Origin: RHLJ01 sp965601955 | GTDB taxonomy: Bacteria > Bacteroidota > Rhodothermia > Balneolales > Balneolaceae | DNA: 64,000 bases | Direction of reading: 5' to 3' | NCBI GenBank assembly: GCA_965601955.1 | Contig: OZ271855.1 | Location: 1,922,001 to 1,986,000 of the forward strand | Part shown: in pieces, positions 52,584 to 62,113 of the stretch | How positions within the stretch are numbered: the stretch's first letter is position 1 | How the letters are laid out: each line of letters opens with the position of its first letter | Program-made: the position numbers and the translations under genes | The notes under the pieces: generated by a model | Databases searched by the model: none | What the model saw: only the letters and a program-made list of their open reading frames with translations | What the model was told of the DNA's origin: nothing

Positions 52584-52641
52584 GATAAGTGAAAGGTGGG
52601 AGGAGAAAGGGAAAATCTTCACTTATCTCCTCTCACTTATC
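52584..52641. terminator. Imperfect inverted repeat between convergent genes
   Basis: GATAAGTGA (52584-52592) pairs with TCACTTATC (52633-52641), and GAGGAGA pairs inside with TCTCCTC (52626-52632). It lies between the stop codons of the pseudo-M1 gene and the convergent ABC permease gene, so a bidirectional terminator is plausible. There is no T-tract. Confidence 0.4.
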
Positions 52642-52645
52642 ATAA

Positions 52646-53947
52646 TTATCCTTGTCTAATCCATTTTGCAAGTTCCTTGTACGATACTTTTTTACCGTAC
52701 ATAAGAATTCCGACCCGGTAGATTTTAGCAGCAAGCCACATTAATCCGGCAAAGGTACCAATCATTAATAGTAGAGAAAGGCTCCATTGCCAGAAGGGTA
52801 CTTCCGTCGCCGCAATCCTCGATATCATGTTGATGGGGGCAGTCAATGGAAACAGTGAAGCAATAACTGAAACGGTAGAATCTGGGTTTTCCATTACTCT
52901 TAGGTTTAAGAAATAAGCGACCATAATAGGAATCATTACCGGAAGCATGAACTGCTGTGTGTCTTGTTCAGAATCTACGGCTGATCCAATAGCGGCAAAA
53001 ATGGCACTATAAATCAGGAAACCGATAAAGAAAAACACAAAGAAGAACACAAATATCGATGGATCAACGATAAATTGCTCCAGGGTAGAAGGATCAAAAG
53101 CCTGGTTTGCAGCTGCTTCGGCTGCTTCCGGAGGTAACCCACTGGTTTGAGCACTAACGATAATAGCTGCAAGAGGAGCAGCTACAATCGAAAGACCAAT
53201 ATAGGAAGCAATCCAGATTCCGAATTGAGTAAGAGCTAAAGCCAGAATACCAAATAGTTTCCCCAGCATGAGTTCAATAGGTTTTACCGAGGAAGCAATA
53301 ACCTCAACAATTCGATTGGTTTTCTCCTCAATAACCCCCCTCATTAAAAGAGCTCCATAACCAAATACACCAATGAAGATCAGGAGCCCGAGTATAAAGC
53401 CAAACACAGCACCAAATATGGCATTATCCTCTTGTTCTCCTTCTTCTGTAAGTTTAACCGGGTTCACATCGAAGCGAGATTCGAATATTTGTCTGATTTC
53501 TTCAGATACCTCACTTCTGGAAAGGCGTTCTTCCCGGACTACATTCCGTAAATCCGATTCCACAGCTTCAATAAAACTAAGTCCACCGCTGCCCCCATAA
53601 ACCAGAGAGGGCTCTTCTGTGTCCTGGATCAAAGCTTCGGTAAGTACAACAAAACCATCGATATCTCCGGATAGTACACCAGCCCGAATAGTATCCATTT
53701 CCATAGTACTAAGGTCATAATAACGAGTACTGTCAATAGCGATTAACCGCTCGTAGAGCACCCCTGTTTCATCAACAATACCTACCGTTTTTTCAACCTC
53801 GCCATCACTGATAGAGACAATGACAACGATAGCCATGAATGCTACGAGAGCTAAAGGTGTGAGCAGAGTAGAAAGGATGAATGATCGCGTTCTAACACGG
53901 GTAAGGTACTCCCGTTTTAGGACCAATAAAATCTTAGATAAGTTCAT
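52646..53947 (-). CDS. NatB-type ABC transporter permease
   Basis: The 433-residue protein has an N-terminal helix after VLKREYLTRVRTRSFILSTLLTPL, a large extracytoplasmic loop and five or six further helices. Motifs such as GVIEEKTNRIVEVIASSVKPIELMLGKLFGI and SEQDTQQFMLPVMIPIMVAYF identify the ABC-2/NatB-like permeases. Known NatAB systems export sodium; many homologues have other or unknown substrates. It is two bases downstream of its ATPase. Confidence 0.9.
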   Translation of the reverse strand: MNLSKILLVLKREYLTRVRTRSFILSTLLTPLALVAFMAIVVIVSISDGEVEKTVGIVDETGVLYERLIAIDSTRYYDLSTMEMDTIRAGVLSGDIDGFVVLTEALIQDTEEPSLVYGGSGGLSFIEAVESDLRNVVREERLSRSEVSEEIRQIFESRFDVNPVKLTEEGEQEDNAIFGAVFGFILGLLIFIGVFGYGALLMRGVIEEKTNRIVEVIASSVKPIELMLGKLFGILALALTQFGIWIASYIGLSIVAAPLAAIIVSAQTSGLPPEAAEAAANQAFDPSTLEQFIVDPSIFVFFFVFFFIGFLIYSAIFAAIGSAVDSEQDTQQFMLPVMIPIMVAYFLNLRVMENPDSTVSVIASLFPLTAPINMISRIAATEVPFWQWSLSLLLMIGTFAGLMWLAAKIYRVGILMYGKKVSYKELAKWIRQG

Positions 53948-53949
53948 GG

Positions 53950-54867
53950 CTATTCCTCCTCGTTTTTGATGTTATCTTCACCTACCGTAGAGATGAATAT
54001 TTCATTTAGAGAAGGCTGGACCCGCTCAAACTTATGAATTTCAGCGTGTTCCATAGCCAGTTTTAGTATATCCTGCATAGATTGTCCGTTTAGTACCCTG
54101 ATCTCTGCGAAATTGGTTGACCTGTTGTTAATGCGTACATCAGAAAGCTTATCGAGGAAAGAACCATCTCCATCAAATTCAAGATTGATGGTATTTTCAC
54201 CAAAGGATGATTTTACATCTCTAAGATTTCCTTGTAATACAGCTTTTCCTTTATTGAACAGGCAAATATCATCACACATTTGTTCTACTTGCTCCATTCG
54301 GTGAGTTGAGAATAGAATGGTTTTACCATCGTTTTTCAAGCCGATAATAACCTCTTTAAGTGTCTCGCTATTGATAGGATCAAGCCCACTAAATGGTTCA
54401 TCAAAGATGTATATGTCAGGGTCATGAGCGATAGTAGCAATGAACTGAATCTTTTGGGACATTCCCTTGGAAAGTTCACCAACTTCTTTCTTTTTCCAGT
54501 CTGAAGCTTCAAAACGCTCCAGCCAAAAGTCGATTGCTTTTTTGGCTTCTGATATATTCATTCCTTTTAACTGGGTGAGATAAAGAAGCTGCTCGCCAAC
54601 TTTCATCTTTTTGTACAACCCTCTTTCCTCAGGCATGTAGCCAATCATTTTTTGAGTTTCAGGGCTGGCTATTTGTCCATTAATGGTGATTGTGCCGGTG
54701 TCAGGTGCAAGTATATTGTTGATCATTCGGATGGTGGTGGTTTTACCAGCTCCATTTGGTCCTAGTAGTCCAAAAATCCGTCCCTTTTCAACCTTAAAGC
54801 TTACATCATTTACCGCGGTATTTTTCCCAAACGCCTTCGTAACGTTCTCTACATTGATGATAACCAT
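53950..54867 (-). CDS. NatA-type ABC transporter ATP-binding protein
   Basis: The 305-residue ATPase has Walker A GLLGPNGAGKTTTIRM, Q-loop GYMPEERGLYKKMKV, signature ELSKGMSQKIQF, Walker B IYIFDEPFSGLDP, an H-loop (LFSTHRMEQ) and a C-terminal DUF4162-like extension (VQPSLNEIFISTVG). EERGLYKKM is typical of the NatA/YhaQ group. It forms a pair with the permease at 52646-53947. Confidence 0.93.
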   Translation of the reverse strand: MVIINVENVTKAFGKNTAVNDVSFKVEKGRIFGLLGPNGAGKTTTIRMINNILAPDTGTITINGQIASPETQKMIGYMPEERGLYKKMKVGEQLLYLTQLKGMNISEAKKAIDFWLERFEASDWKKKEVGELSKGMSQKIQFIATIAHDPDIYIFDEPFSGLDPINSETLKEVIIGLKNDGKTILFSTHRMEQVEQMCDDICLFNKGKAVLQGNLRDVKSSFGENTINLEFDGDGSFLDKLSDVRINNRSTNFAEIRVLNGQSMQDILKLAMEHAEIHKFERVQPSLNEIFISTVGEDNIKNEEE

Positions 54868-55001
54868 GGTCTTCTGTTAGTTCTATTTTAACTGTGCATA
54901 AAATTTTAGCAAATATCTGCTAATACTTTGCAAGATGCATAAAGTTTTCTTATTTGTATCCGAAATACAGTCGTTATTACAGGCTATTAAAAAAAATTTC
55001 T

Positions 55002-56450
55002 ATGCATATAGTTCACTTGAGTGCTGAATGCTTTCCAGCAGCGAAAGCAGGGGGCCTTGGGGATGTGGTTGGAGCCCTGCCTAAATACTTGAATAACCTG
55101 GGAGAAGAGTGTGAAGTAATCCTTCCCAAATATCAAACCAAATGGTTAGAAGGCCAGGAGTATGAACTTGTTTGGGAGCACGAACTTAGACTGCAATTTG
55201 GGAAGGTTACCTTTCAAATTCAGAAGGTGAAAGGCGACCCTCTGGGGTTTCCACTTTATGTTGTTAGTATCCCAAGGCGGTTTGATCGTCCGGGAATATA
55301 TATCGATCCCTGGTCAGGGCACGGCTATTGGGATGAGTTTGAACGGTTTGTAAGCTACCAGGTAGCGGCACTGGAATGGCTGATGCATCGTGATAAAAAA
55401 CCGGACATTATACATTGTCACGATCATCATGCGGGATTGGTTCCTTTTATGGTAAGCAATTGCTATCAGTATCAAAGCCTGTCTCATATACCTACTATCA
55501 TTACCGTTCATAATGCAGAGTACCATGGGCAATATCATATCAATAAGTTTTATGATCTCCCCGAATTCGATCATGCTAATCTGGGGCTACTTGACTGGGA
55601 TGGCCGTCTAAATTCTTTAGCTTCAGCCTTAAAATGTGCCTGGAGAATTTCTACGGTATCCAATAGCTATATGGATGAGCTTGGACAGAGTAGCAATGGA
55701 CTGGAACTTCTTTTTAGCCAGGAAAAGGGCAAATCTCTTGGAATAGTTAACGGGATTGATGACGAAGTCTGGAATCCAGCTACCGACCCACTCCTTGATA
55801 TAAATTATACTACCAGGGGTGTGAAAGGAGGGAAGCGTAAGAACAAAGAGAACTTATGCGAACAATTTGGCTTGAATTCTGATGTGCCAACCATTTCATT
55901 CATTGGTAGATTGGTTCGGGAGAAAGGAGCTGATATTCTCCCGGATTTGATTTCGTCTTTCATGCATGGTGAACGTGAAGTGAATTTTGTGCTTTTAGGT
56001 ACAGGTGATCCTGGGTTGCATGAAATATTTGCACAAATGCAGAGCGATCATGTAGGCTTCTTTGATGCCACCCTGGAGTACAACGAGAAATTAGCTCACG
56101 AGATTTATGCTGGTTCCGATTTCATTTTAATGCCTTCAAGAGTAGAGCCCTGTGGGCTTAATCAAATGTATTCTATGAGATATGGAACAGTCCCAATTGT
56201 ACGGGCAGTGGGTGGTTTAAAGGATACGGTAATCGATATTTCAGAGGAAGGCGGTTACGGTATTCAATTCGAGAATTTTAACCTGCATGAAGCTCAGGAG
56301 GCGGTCCAAAGAGCCATTGATCTTTACAAAGACAAAGAGAAGCACGCAGCTATTGTAAAGAAAATTATAAAGCTGGATTTCTCTTGGGGAAAGTCAGCTA
56401 AAGAGTATATTCAAATGTATAACGAACTTCTAAATTCATCCAAGTCATGA
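55002..56450 (+). CDS. glgA: Glycogen synthase (ADP-glucose)
   Basis: The enzyme elongates alpha-1,4-glucan from ADP-glucose. The ATG at 55002 gives a 482-residue protein, MHIVHLSAECFPAAKAGGLG, with the conserved K15-x-GG ADP-glucose loop. IIHCHDHHAGLVPF, NGIDDEVWNPATDP, FIGRLVREKGADIL and MPSRVEPCGLNQMYSMRYGTVPIV follow, all GT5 signatures. The frame extends upstream to 54954 but without conservation. It overlaps glgC by four bases. Confidence 0.94.
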   Translation: MHIVHLSAECFPAAKAGGLGDVVGALPKYLNNLGEECEVILPKYQTKWLEGQEYELVWEHELRLQFGKVTFQIQKVKGDPLGFPLYVVSIPRRFDRPGIYIDPWSGHGYWDEFERFVSYQVAALEWLMHRDKKPDIIHCHDHHAGLVPFMVSNCYQYQSLSHIPTIITVHNAEYHGQYHINKFYDLPEFDHANLGLLDWDGRLNSLASALKCAWRISTVSNSYMDELGQSSNGLELLFSQEKGKSLGIVNGIDDEVWNPATDPLLDINYTTRGVKGGKRKNKENLCEQFGLNSDVPTISFIGRLVREKGADILPDLISSFMHGEREVNFVLLGTGDPGLHEIFAQMQSDHVGFFDATLEYNEKLAHEIYAGSDFILMPSRVEPCGLNQMYSMRYGTVPIVRAVGGLKDTVIDISEEGGYGIQFENFNLHEAQEAVQRAIDLYKDKEKHAAIVKKIIKLDFSWGKSAKEYIQMYNELLNSSKS

Positions 56451-57721
56451 AGGATTCAGTCATCTCTATAATCTTAGGCGGTGGTAGGGGGTCTCGCCTT
56501 TTCCCATTAACCGATCATCGTTCTAAGCCTGCCGTTCCAGTAGGTGGGAAGTACCGGTTGGTTGATATACCCATTTCTAACTGTTTAAACTCCGATATCC
56601 GAAGGATTTATGTACTTACTCAGTTTAATTCGGCCTCATTAAACAGGCACATCAAAAATGCATTCAATTTTGATGTATTTAGCAATGGCTTTGTAGACAT
56701 ACTTGCGGCGGAGCAGACAGCAGATAACCCGGATTGGTTCCAGGGTACAGCCGATGCGGTTCGGCAATCCATACACCATATGGAAAACCACGATTATGAA
56801 TACGTTCTGATTCTCTCTGGCGATCAGCTGTACCAAATGGATTACCGCAAAATGCTGGAGCGCCATAAGAAAAATAAATCCCATCTAACAGTTGCTACCA
56901 TTCCCGTGCAAGCTCACGACGCAACAGGTTTTGGGATCATGAAAACCAATGAAGGTGGCTTGATCGATAGCTTTGTGGAGAAGCCATCCCTGGAGGAGCT
57001 GGAAAATTGGAAGTCGAATGTACCTGAACAATATGCATCTCAGGGAAAGCATTACCTCGCATCAATGGGGATTTACATTTTCAATAGAAAAACGTTGATC
57101 GACCTCTTCAAAAGCAACCCCGATGCTACTGATTTTGGGAAGGAAATTATCCCAAAAACACTGAATGAAGGATTAAAGGTTAGCAGCTATGAATTCGGTG
57201 GGTACTGGACGGATATTGGAACCATTAAATCGTTCTTTGATGCAAATATCTCATTGGCCGATACGGTTCCTGAGTTCAATTTGTACGATAATAACAGCTA
57301 TATCTATACCCGGGCTCGTTTGTTACCAGCCTCTAAAGTAATGGGAACAACCATGGAGCACTGTCTAATGGCGGAAGGCTGTATTATCGAAGCCAGTCGT
57401 ATCGTTCGCTCTGTGATTGGTATTCGAGCACGAATAGCCAAGGGAACCACGGTAGAACATTCCATCATCATGGGTAATGATTATTTCCAGGACAAGGAAG
57501 TTATTGATAGTGCTTCGAGCCAAAAGCCAGCAATGGGAATCGGACAGCGTTCCTACATCAGTAATTGTATCATTGACAAGAATGCATGTATTGGGAACGA
57601 TGTGAGTATTGTAGGTGGAGATCATTTACCTGATGGAGATCATAAGTATCACTTCGTCAGGGATGGTATTGTGATCGTGAAGAAGGGAATGGTTATTCCT
57701 GACGGAACAAGTATCAAATGA
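56447..57721 (+). CDS. glgC: Glucose-1-phosphate adenylyltransferase
   Basis: The 424-residue enzyme makes ADP-glucose for glycogen synthase. It has the N-terminal GGGRGSRLFPLTDHRSKPAVPVGGKYRLVDIPISNCLNS, the GTADAVRQSI and LSGDQLYQMDY motifs, FVEKP and YWTDIGTIKSFFDANI. A C-terminal left-handed beta-helix carries hexapeptide-like repeats (CIIEASRIVRSVIGIRARIAKGTTVEHSIIMG). Overlaps of four bases with glgA and with the VOC gene show a single operon. Confidence 0.95.
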   Translation: MKDSVISIILGGGRGSRLFPLTDHRSKPAVPVGGKYRLVDIPISNCLNSDIRRIYVLTQFNSASLNRHIKNAFNFDVFSNGFVDILAAEQTADNPDWFQGTADAVRQSIHHMENHDYEYVLILSGDQLYQMDYRKMLERHKKNKSHLTVATIPVQAHDATGFGIMKTNEGGLIDSFVEKPSLEELENWKSNVPEQYASQGKHYLASMGIYIFNRKTLIDLFKSNPDATDFGKEIIPKTLNEGLKVSSYEFGGYWTDIGTIKSFFDANISLADTVPEFNLYDNNSYIYTRARLLPASKVMGTTMEHCLMAEGCIIEASRIVRSVIGIRARIAKGTTVEHSIIMGNDYFQDKEVIDSASSQKPAMGIGQRSYISNCIIDKNACIGNDVSIVGGDHLPDGDHKYHFVRDGIVIVKKGMVIPDGTSIK

Positions 57722-58170
57722 TCAAAGGCCTTTATGAAACCCATTTGTTTGTTGAGAATTTAGAACGCTCCATAAAGTTTTATGGTGAAGTACTTGGGTT
57801 AACACAATGCCACTTCGAAGAAGAAAGAAGGGCAGCTTTCTTTTGGATTGGAGAGGATAAACAGGCCATGCTGGGACTTTGGGAGAAGCCCAAAGAAGAA
57901 ATTGATATCCGGCATTTTGCTTTTGAATGTGACCCGGAATGGGTACTCAATGAATCAGTAAATTTCTTGAACTCGCATAACCTGGGATACTGGAACTTCT
58001 TGAATGATGGCACTGACAGACCTATGGTCTTCGCCTGGATGCCAGCTGTAGCTATTTATTTTAGTGACCCAGACGGGCACCCTCTTGAGTTTATTGGGAT
58101 TTTAGAAGGGAAATCCAGGCCTGAACTTGGAGTAATTTCTTATGATGAGTGGCTGGATTTAGAGAAATAA
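57718..58170 (+). CDS. Glyoxalase/VOC superfamily protein
   Basis: This is a 150-residue single VOC protein: MIKGLYETHLFVENLERSIKFYGEVLGL, RRAAFFWIGED and VAIYFSDPDGHPLEFIGIL. Metal-ligand candidates are H9, the H in DIRHFAFE and E in HPLEFIG. The family includes dioxygenases, glyoxalases and resistance proteins; the substrate is unknown. ATGA overlap with glgC makes it part of that operon, probably by convenience. Confidence 0.87.
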   Translation: MIKGLYETHLFVENLERSIKFYGEVLGLTQCHFEEERRAAFFWIGEDKQAMLGLWEKPKEEIDIRHFAFECDPEWVLNESVNFLNSHNLGYWNFLNDGTDRPMVFAWMPAVAIYFSDPDGHPLEFIGILEGKSRPELGVISYDEWLDLEK

Positions 58171-58198
58171 TTCGAAGAATTAAATTGAAGAGAAACAG

Positions 58199-58948
58199 AT
58201 GTCAGATATCGAACTAATTATCGATTTCCATATAAATTCTAAAAGACAAGGGCCTGGCAGTGTAGAAGAGACACTAAAGGCGCTGAGCTTTATGAACTTG
58301 TCCAGTGATCGGACGATCAAAATAGCAGATATAGGTTGTGGCTCAGGAGGGCAAACTATGACACTTGTTCAGAACCTGGATGCTCAAATTACAGCTATGG
58401 ATGTGCTCCCAGAGTTTCTGACTCAATTAGAGGAAGATTCGGAGAAACTTGGGCTAACAGAAAGGATCACTACCCTTGAGCAATCGATGGAGGAGCTGCC
58501 TTTTCAAAATGAAGAATTCGATATTATTTGGTCGGAAGGGGCTATTTATAACATTGGATTTGAACGAGGGATAAGAGACTGGAAAAAGTTTTTAAAGAAG
58601 GGAGGGTATTTAGCGGTTAGCGAAATTACCTGGCTAACTAGTACTCGTCCCAAAGAACTGGATAAGTTTTGGACAGGAGAATATTCTGAAATTGATACAG
58701 CTTCAAACAAAATCAGGATACTTGAGGATAATGGATACACGCTGACCGGTTATTTTATCCTCAACGATAGTAGTTGGATTAACAATTACTATGAGCCAAT
58801 GGAAGCAAGATTTGAGGCATTTCTTAATCGAAATAACTATTCAGATTCCGCAAAGGCCTTAGTTGAAGAACATAAGGATGAGATTCAGTTATTTCACGAT
58901 TTTAAGGACTATTATAATTATGGGTTTTATATAGCCCGGAAGAATTAA
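58199..58948 (+). CDS. Class I SAM-dependent methyltransferase
   Basis: The 249-residue protein has motif I IADIGCGSGGQ (residues about 42-52), ITAMDVLPEFL (motif II), and DIIWSEGAIYNIGFERGIRDWKKFLKKGG (motifs III and IV). The family resembles the UbiE/small-molecule methyltransferases. It is preceded by a GAAGAGAAACAG stretch that may serve as ribosome binding site and lies 28 bp after the VOC gene. Substrate not predictable. Confidence 0.9.
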   Translation: MSDIELIIDFHINSKRQGPGSVEETLKALSFMNLSSDRTIKIADIGCGSGGQTMTLVQNLDAQITAMDVLPEFLTQLEEDSEKLGLTERITTLEQSMEELPFQNEEFDIIWSEGAIYNIGFERGIRDWKKFLKKGGYLAVSEITWLTSTRPKELDKFWTGEYSEIDTASNKIRILEDNGYTLTGYFILNDSSWINNYYEPMEARFEAFLNRNNYSDSAKALVEEHKDEIQLFHDFKDYYNYGFYIARKN

Positions 58949-58997
58949 GAAGCTCTAAATACTCTTAGAGTAAGCATAGAAACTTAACCTATTCAGA

Positions 58998-59861
58998 ATG
59001 ATGAAGATCGGAGAACTAACATTTGAGCTACTCAACCTTGAAGGAGTAAAAACTTTGGTTAATTGGGCCAAAAAGGAAGGTTGGAATCCTGGTAATTATG
59101 ATTATGAAGCGTTCTACAAAGCGGATCCTGAGGGCTTCTATGGATTTTACTTCGAAGGTAAATTGATCGCGGGTGGGGCCATCGTTTCTTATAGTGGTAA
59201 CTATGGTTTTATGGGCTTGTTCATTGTTCATCCCGATTTCCGTGGAAAAGGGATTGGAAACAAGTTATGGTATTTACGACGTGACAAACTCATCGAAAGG
59301 CTCAAGAATGGAGCGATAATAGGAATGGACGGGGTAGTTGCTATGCAACCCTTTTACCAGAAAGGGGGCTTTGAAATCGCTTTTATAGATGAACGGTATG
59401 AGTGTATTGGGAAAAGCTTCACTCTAAGTGAAAACATATCCAATATAGAATCTGAAGAGTTTAAGATGATCTTGGAATACGATACCGAATGTTTCGGCTT
59501 TGAAAGAGCACAATTTCTTTCTAATTGGTTGAAGCTTCCGGATAGTAAATTTTTCAAGTACATGAAAGAGGATAAGCTTGAAGGCTATGCGGTTATCCGA
59601 AAAGTAGATCCCGGTTTCAAAATCGGGCCATTATTTTCAAATGATGCAGCTGTAGCTGAAGAACTGTATAAAGCATGTTTGAATAGCGCGGCAGGAGAGC
59701 CTGTTTACCTGGATATTCCTACCACAAATAAGGGCGCGGTAGAGTTGGTAAAAAAATACGATGCTAACTATGTGTTCGAATGTGCCCGAATGTACTATGG
59801 AGGAAGCCCCGAAGTGGATATTGATAAAGTCTTTGGGATTACTACGTTTGAACTGGGTTAA
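58998..59861 (+). CDS. GNAT family acetyltransferase
   Basis: The 287-residue protein has an N-terminal GNAT domain with the acetyl-CoA loop in VHPDFRGKGIGNKLW (R82-G-K-G-I-G) and MQPFYQKGGFEIAF. A C-terminal second GNAT-like domain (about 150-287; EGYAVIRKVDPGFKIGPLFSND, PTTNKGAVELVKKYDANYVFECARMYYGG) resembles the YitH/Acetyltransf_18 family. The acceptor is unknown. A second ATG three bases downstream is equally good. It is the last gene on this strand and faces the PQQ dehydrogenase. Confidence 0.87.
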   Translation: MMKIGELTFELLNLEGVKTLVNWAKKEGWNPGNYDYEAFYKADPEGFYGFYFEGKLIAGGAIVSYSGNYGFMGLFIVHPDFRGKGIGNKLWYLRRDKLIERLKNGAIIGMDGVVAMQPFYQKGGFEIAFIDERYECIGKSFTLSENISNIESEEFKMILEYDTECFGFERAQFLSNWLKLPDSKFFKYMKEDKLEGYAVIRKVDPGFKIGPLFSNDAAVAEELYKACLNSAAGEPVYLDIPTTNKGAVELVKKYDANYVFECARMYYGGSPEVDIDKVFGITTFELG

Positions 59862-59880
59862 GGTAAGTTGCCCTAATCGG

Positions 59881-62040
59881 TTATTCTGGTAATGCAAAAG
59901 CTACCACATGTCTGCCATAGGGAGTATTAAGCTTTTCTCCTCCACAAGCGACGGCTATATATTGCTTGCCATTTACTTCATAAATAGCCGGTGTGGCAAA
60001 AGCAGGAGCAGGGAGTTTGTACTCAAGTAAGAGTTCTCCTGTAAATCGGTTATAAGCCCTGAAATAGCCATCTTTTGTTCCTGCTATGAATAGAAGCCCG
60101 TTTTCTGTGATTACAGGTCCCCCGTAGCTTTCAGTACCGGTTTGAGGATATCCTAATGCTCGAAGTGAGTCGGTTTCACCTAATACAATCTGCCATATAA
60201 ATTCTCCGGTATTTAAATCTATGGCAGACATGGTACCCCATGGGGGTGAGATACCCGGAAGTCCGTTACTATCCAGGAATTTGTTATATCCCATGTGCCG
60301 ATATTTTGGAGCTTCTTTATCAATATCATCGGGGGTAGAAAGCCTTGTTTCTTCCTCAAATAAATAGCTAACTATTGCATCTCTCTCTTCCTGGCTAAGG
60401 TGGGTAAAACCGGGCATCATTCCTTGTCCGGATTCTATTAAAGATCCCAGAGCATCTTTATTATAACTCTGATCAATGTCTATCAGGGTAGGATACCCGC
60501 TTTGGGGATTTCCTTCTCTTCCATTTCCATGGCAAGCAGCACAATTATTAGAATACACAAGTTCTCCAAAAGGGCGGGAGGTAAATGTGTTTTCCACTTC
60601 CTCCATTTGTAGAATCCATGCCATCTCGTTAGAGTTTACATAGATGATGCCATTGTCAGGATCAGCAGCAGCACCTCCCCATTCTGCAGCTCCATCATAC
60701 CCAGGGAATAAAAAGACCGGGTTAGTAGATGGAGGAGCGTAGTCTCGTTTGTCCGCTTTTTTAAAAAGTTCCAAAAGTTCATCCCGGTTGGGAGCGTATG
60801 GACTTATATCGTCATCAGTTAATTCACTTGATAATCGTGCGAATGCTTTAGGTTTTACTGGAATAGGTTGAGTAGGCCATGCTTCTTCTCCTATCAAGGT
60901 AGAGGAGGGAACCGGGATTTCCTCAACATCAAAGAGAGGTTTACCTGTATAACGATCGAATAGGTAAACATAGCCTTGCTTGGTGGTTTGTGAGACTGCT
61001 TTGATCTTTTCCCCATCGTGAGTAACTGTAATCAGGTTTGGGGGAGCGGGTAGGTCCCTGTCCAGTAAATCGTGGTGTACAAATTGGTAATGCCAAATTC
61101 GTTTACCCGTTCTGGCATCAAGGGCAAGTAGGGAATTTGCAAAGAGATTCTCTCCAATTCGATCACCTCCCCAAAAATCTGGCGCAGCAGAACCAGTAGG
61201 TACATATAGAATACCGGCTTCTGTATCCACCGTCATTCCTGCCCAGTTATTAGCGGCACCTACATTTATGTTTAGATAGGCATCTGGGCTCCAGGTTTCA
61301 TAACCGTACTCGCCGGGAAGTGGAATATTATGAAAGGTCCATACCAAATCCCCTGTTTGTATATCAAAAGCTCTTAAATTACCCGCAATTGCAGTAGGGC
61401 CTTCATCGAGACGCATTGGCATATAAATCAGGTTCTCGAACACGGTTCCAGGAGTATTTGAAACGATAAACTTATCTTTACCATGCTCGGGTAAGCCTTT
61501 ATGAAGGCTGATACTCCCATTTTCACCAAAAGAAGGAATTGGTTCTCCTGTTAATGCATCTATAGCATAAAGCCGAGGCCCCATTGAATGAAGTATTCGC
61601 TTATCTAAACCATCTTCACTTTCCCAATAAGCTACTCCCCGGCTTGTACTATGCCAGAGTTTTCTTGGATCACCAAAACGCCAGATTTCTTCCCCGGTTT
61701 CAGCATTTAAAGCGAATGCCTGAACAGTAGCAGTTACTCCATAAAGGATTCCATCTACAATAATTGGGTTCATTTGCATCTGTCCACTATCGGGAGCTTC
61801 ATATACCCATGCTACTTCAAGATTTTGAACGTTGTCCAACGTAATCTGACTTAGTGTTGAATATTGATTTCGATCAGGGCCTCCCAGATATTCTTCCCAC
61901 TTAGAATAGTCTTTTTTTGATGAGTTGGTACAACTAATAAGAATGCAAAAAAGGAAAAGAGTGAGACTACGAGATAGATGCAACAAAGTGGGGTTAATTC
62001 TGTCCGGAAGATGTTTTAAATAATTGAATAAAAAAAGCAT
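59881..62040 (-). CDS. PQQ-dependent dehydrogenase with fused cytochrome c domain, lipoprotein
   Basis: This 719-residue protein has a lipoprotein signal with Cys37 (CILISCTNS). An eight-bladed quinoprotein propeller follows (GEEIWRFGDPRKLWHST, TYLESW-like GYETWSPDAYLNIN, TGKRIWHYQFVHHDLLDRDLPAPPNL), then a cytochrome c motif CAACH (C500, C503, H504). The last propeller strands come after it (SYGGPVITENGLLFIAGTKDGYFRAYN). The layout resembles sPQQ glucose or alcohol dehydrogenases with an inserted haem domain. PQQ biosynthesis genes are not in view. A porin gene lies 73 bp upstream on the same strand. Confidence 0.9.
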   Translation of the reverse strand: MLFLFNYLKHLPDRINPTLLHLSRSLTLFLFCILISCTNSSKKDYSKWEEYLGGPDRNQYSTLSQITLDNVQNLEVAWVYEAPDSGQMQMNPIIVDGILYGVTATVQAFALNAETGEEIWRFGDPRKLWHSTSRGVAYWESEDGLDKRILHSMGPRLYAIDALTGEPIPSFGENGSISLHKGLPEHGKDKFIVSNTPGTVFENLIYMPMRLDEGPTAIAGNLRAFDIQTGDLVWTFHNIPLPGEYGYETWSPDAYLNINVGAANNWAGMTVDTEAGILYVPTGSAAPDFWGGDRIGENLFANSLLALDARTGKRIWHYQFVHHDLLDRDLPAPPNLITVTHDGEKIKAVSQTTKQGYVYLFDRYTGKPLFDVEEIPVPSSTLIGEEAWPTQPIPVKPKAFARLSSELTDDDISPYAPNRDELLELFKKADKRDYAPPSTNPVFLFPGYDGAAEWGGAAADPDNGIIYVNSNEMAWILQMEEVENTFTSRPFGELVYSNNCAACHGNGREGNPQSGYPTLIDIDQSYNKDALGSLIESGQGMMPGFTHLSQEERDAIVSYLFEEETRLSTPDDIDKEAPKYRHMGYNKFLDSNGLPGISPPWGTMSAIDLNTGEFIWQIVLGETDSLRALGYPQTGTESYGGPVITENGLLFIAGTKDGYFRAYNRFTGELLLEYKLPAPAFATPAIYEVNGKQYIAVACGGEKLNTPYGRHVVAFALPE

Positions 62041-62113
62041 GCTTAAGATTACTGAAGGAGGCCTTTCAAATAGTTTTATGAAAGCACCTTTTCAAACCAA
62101 TACCATAGATATA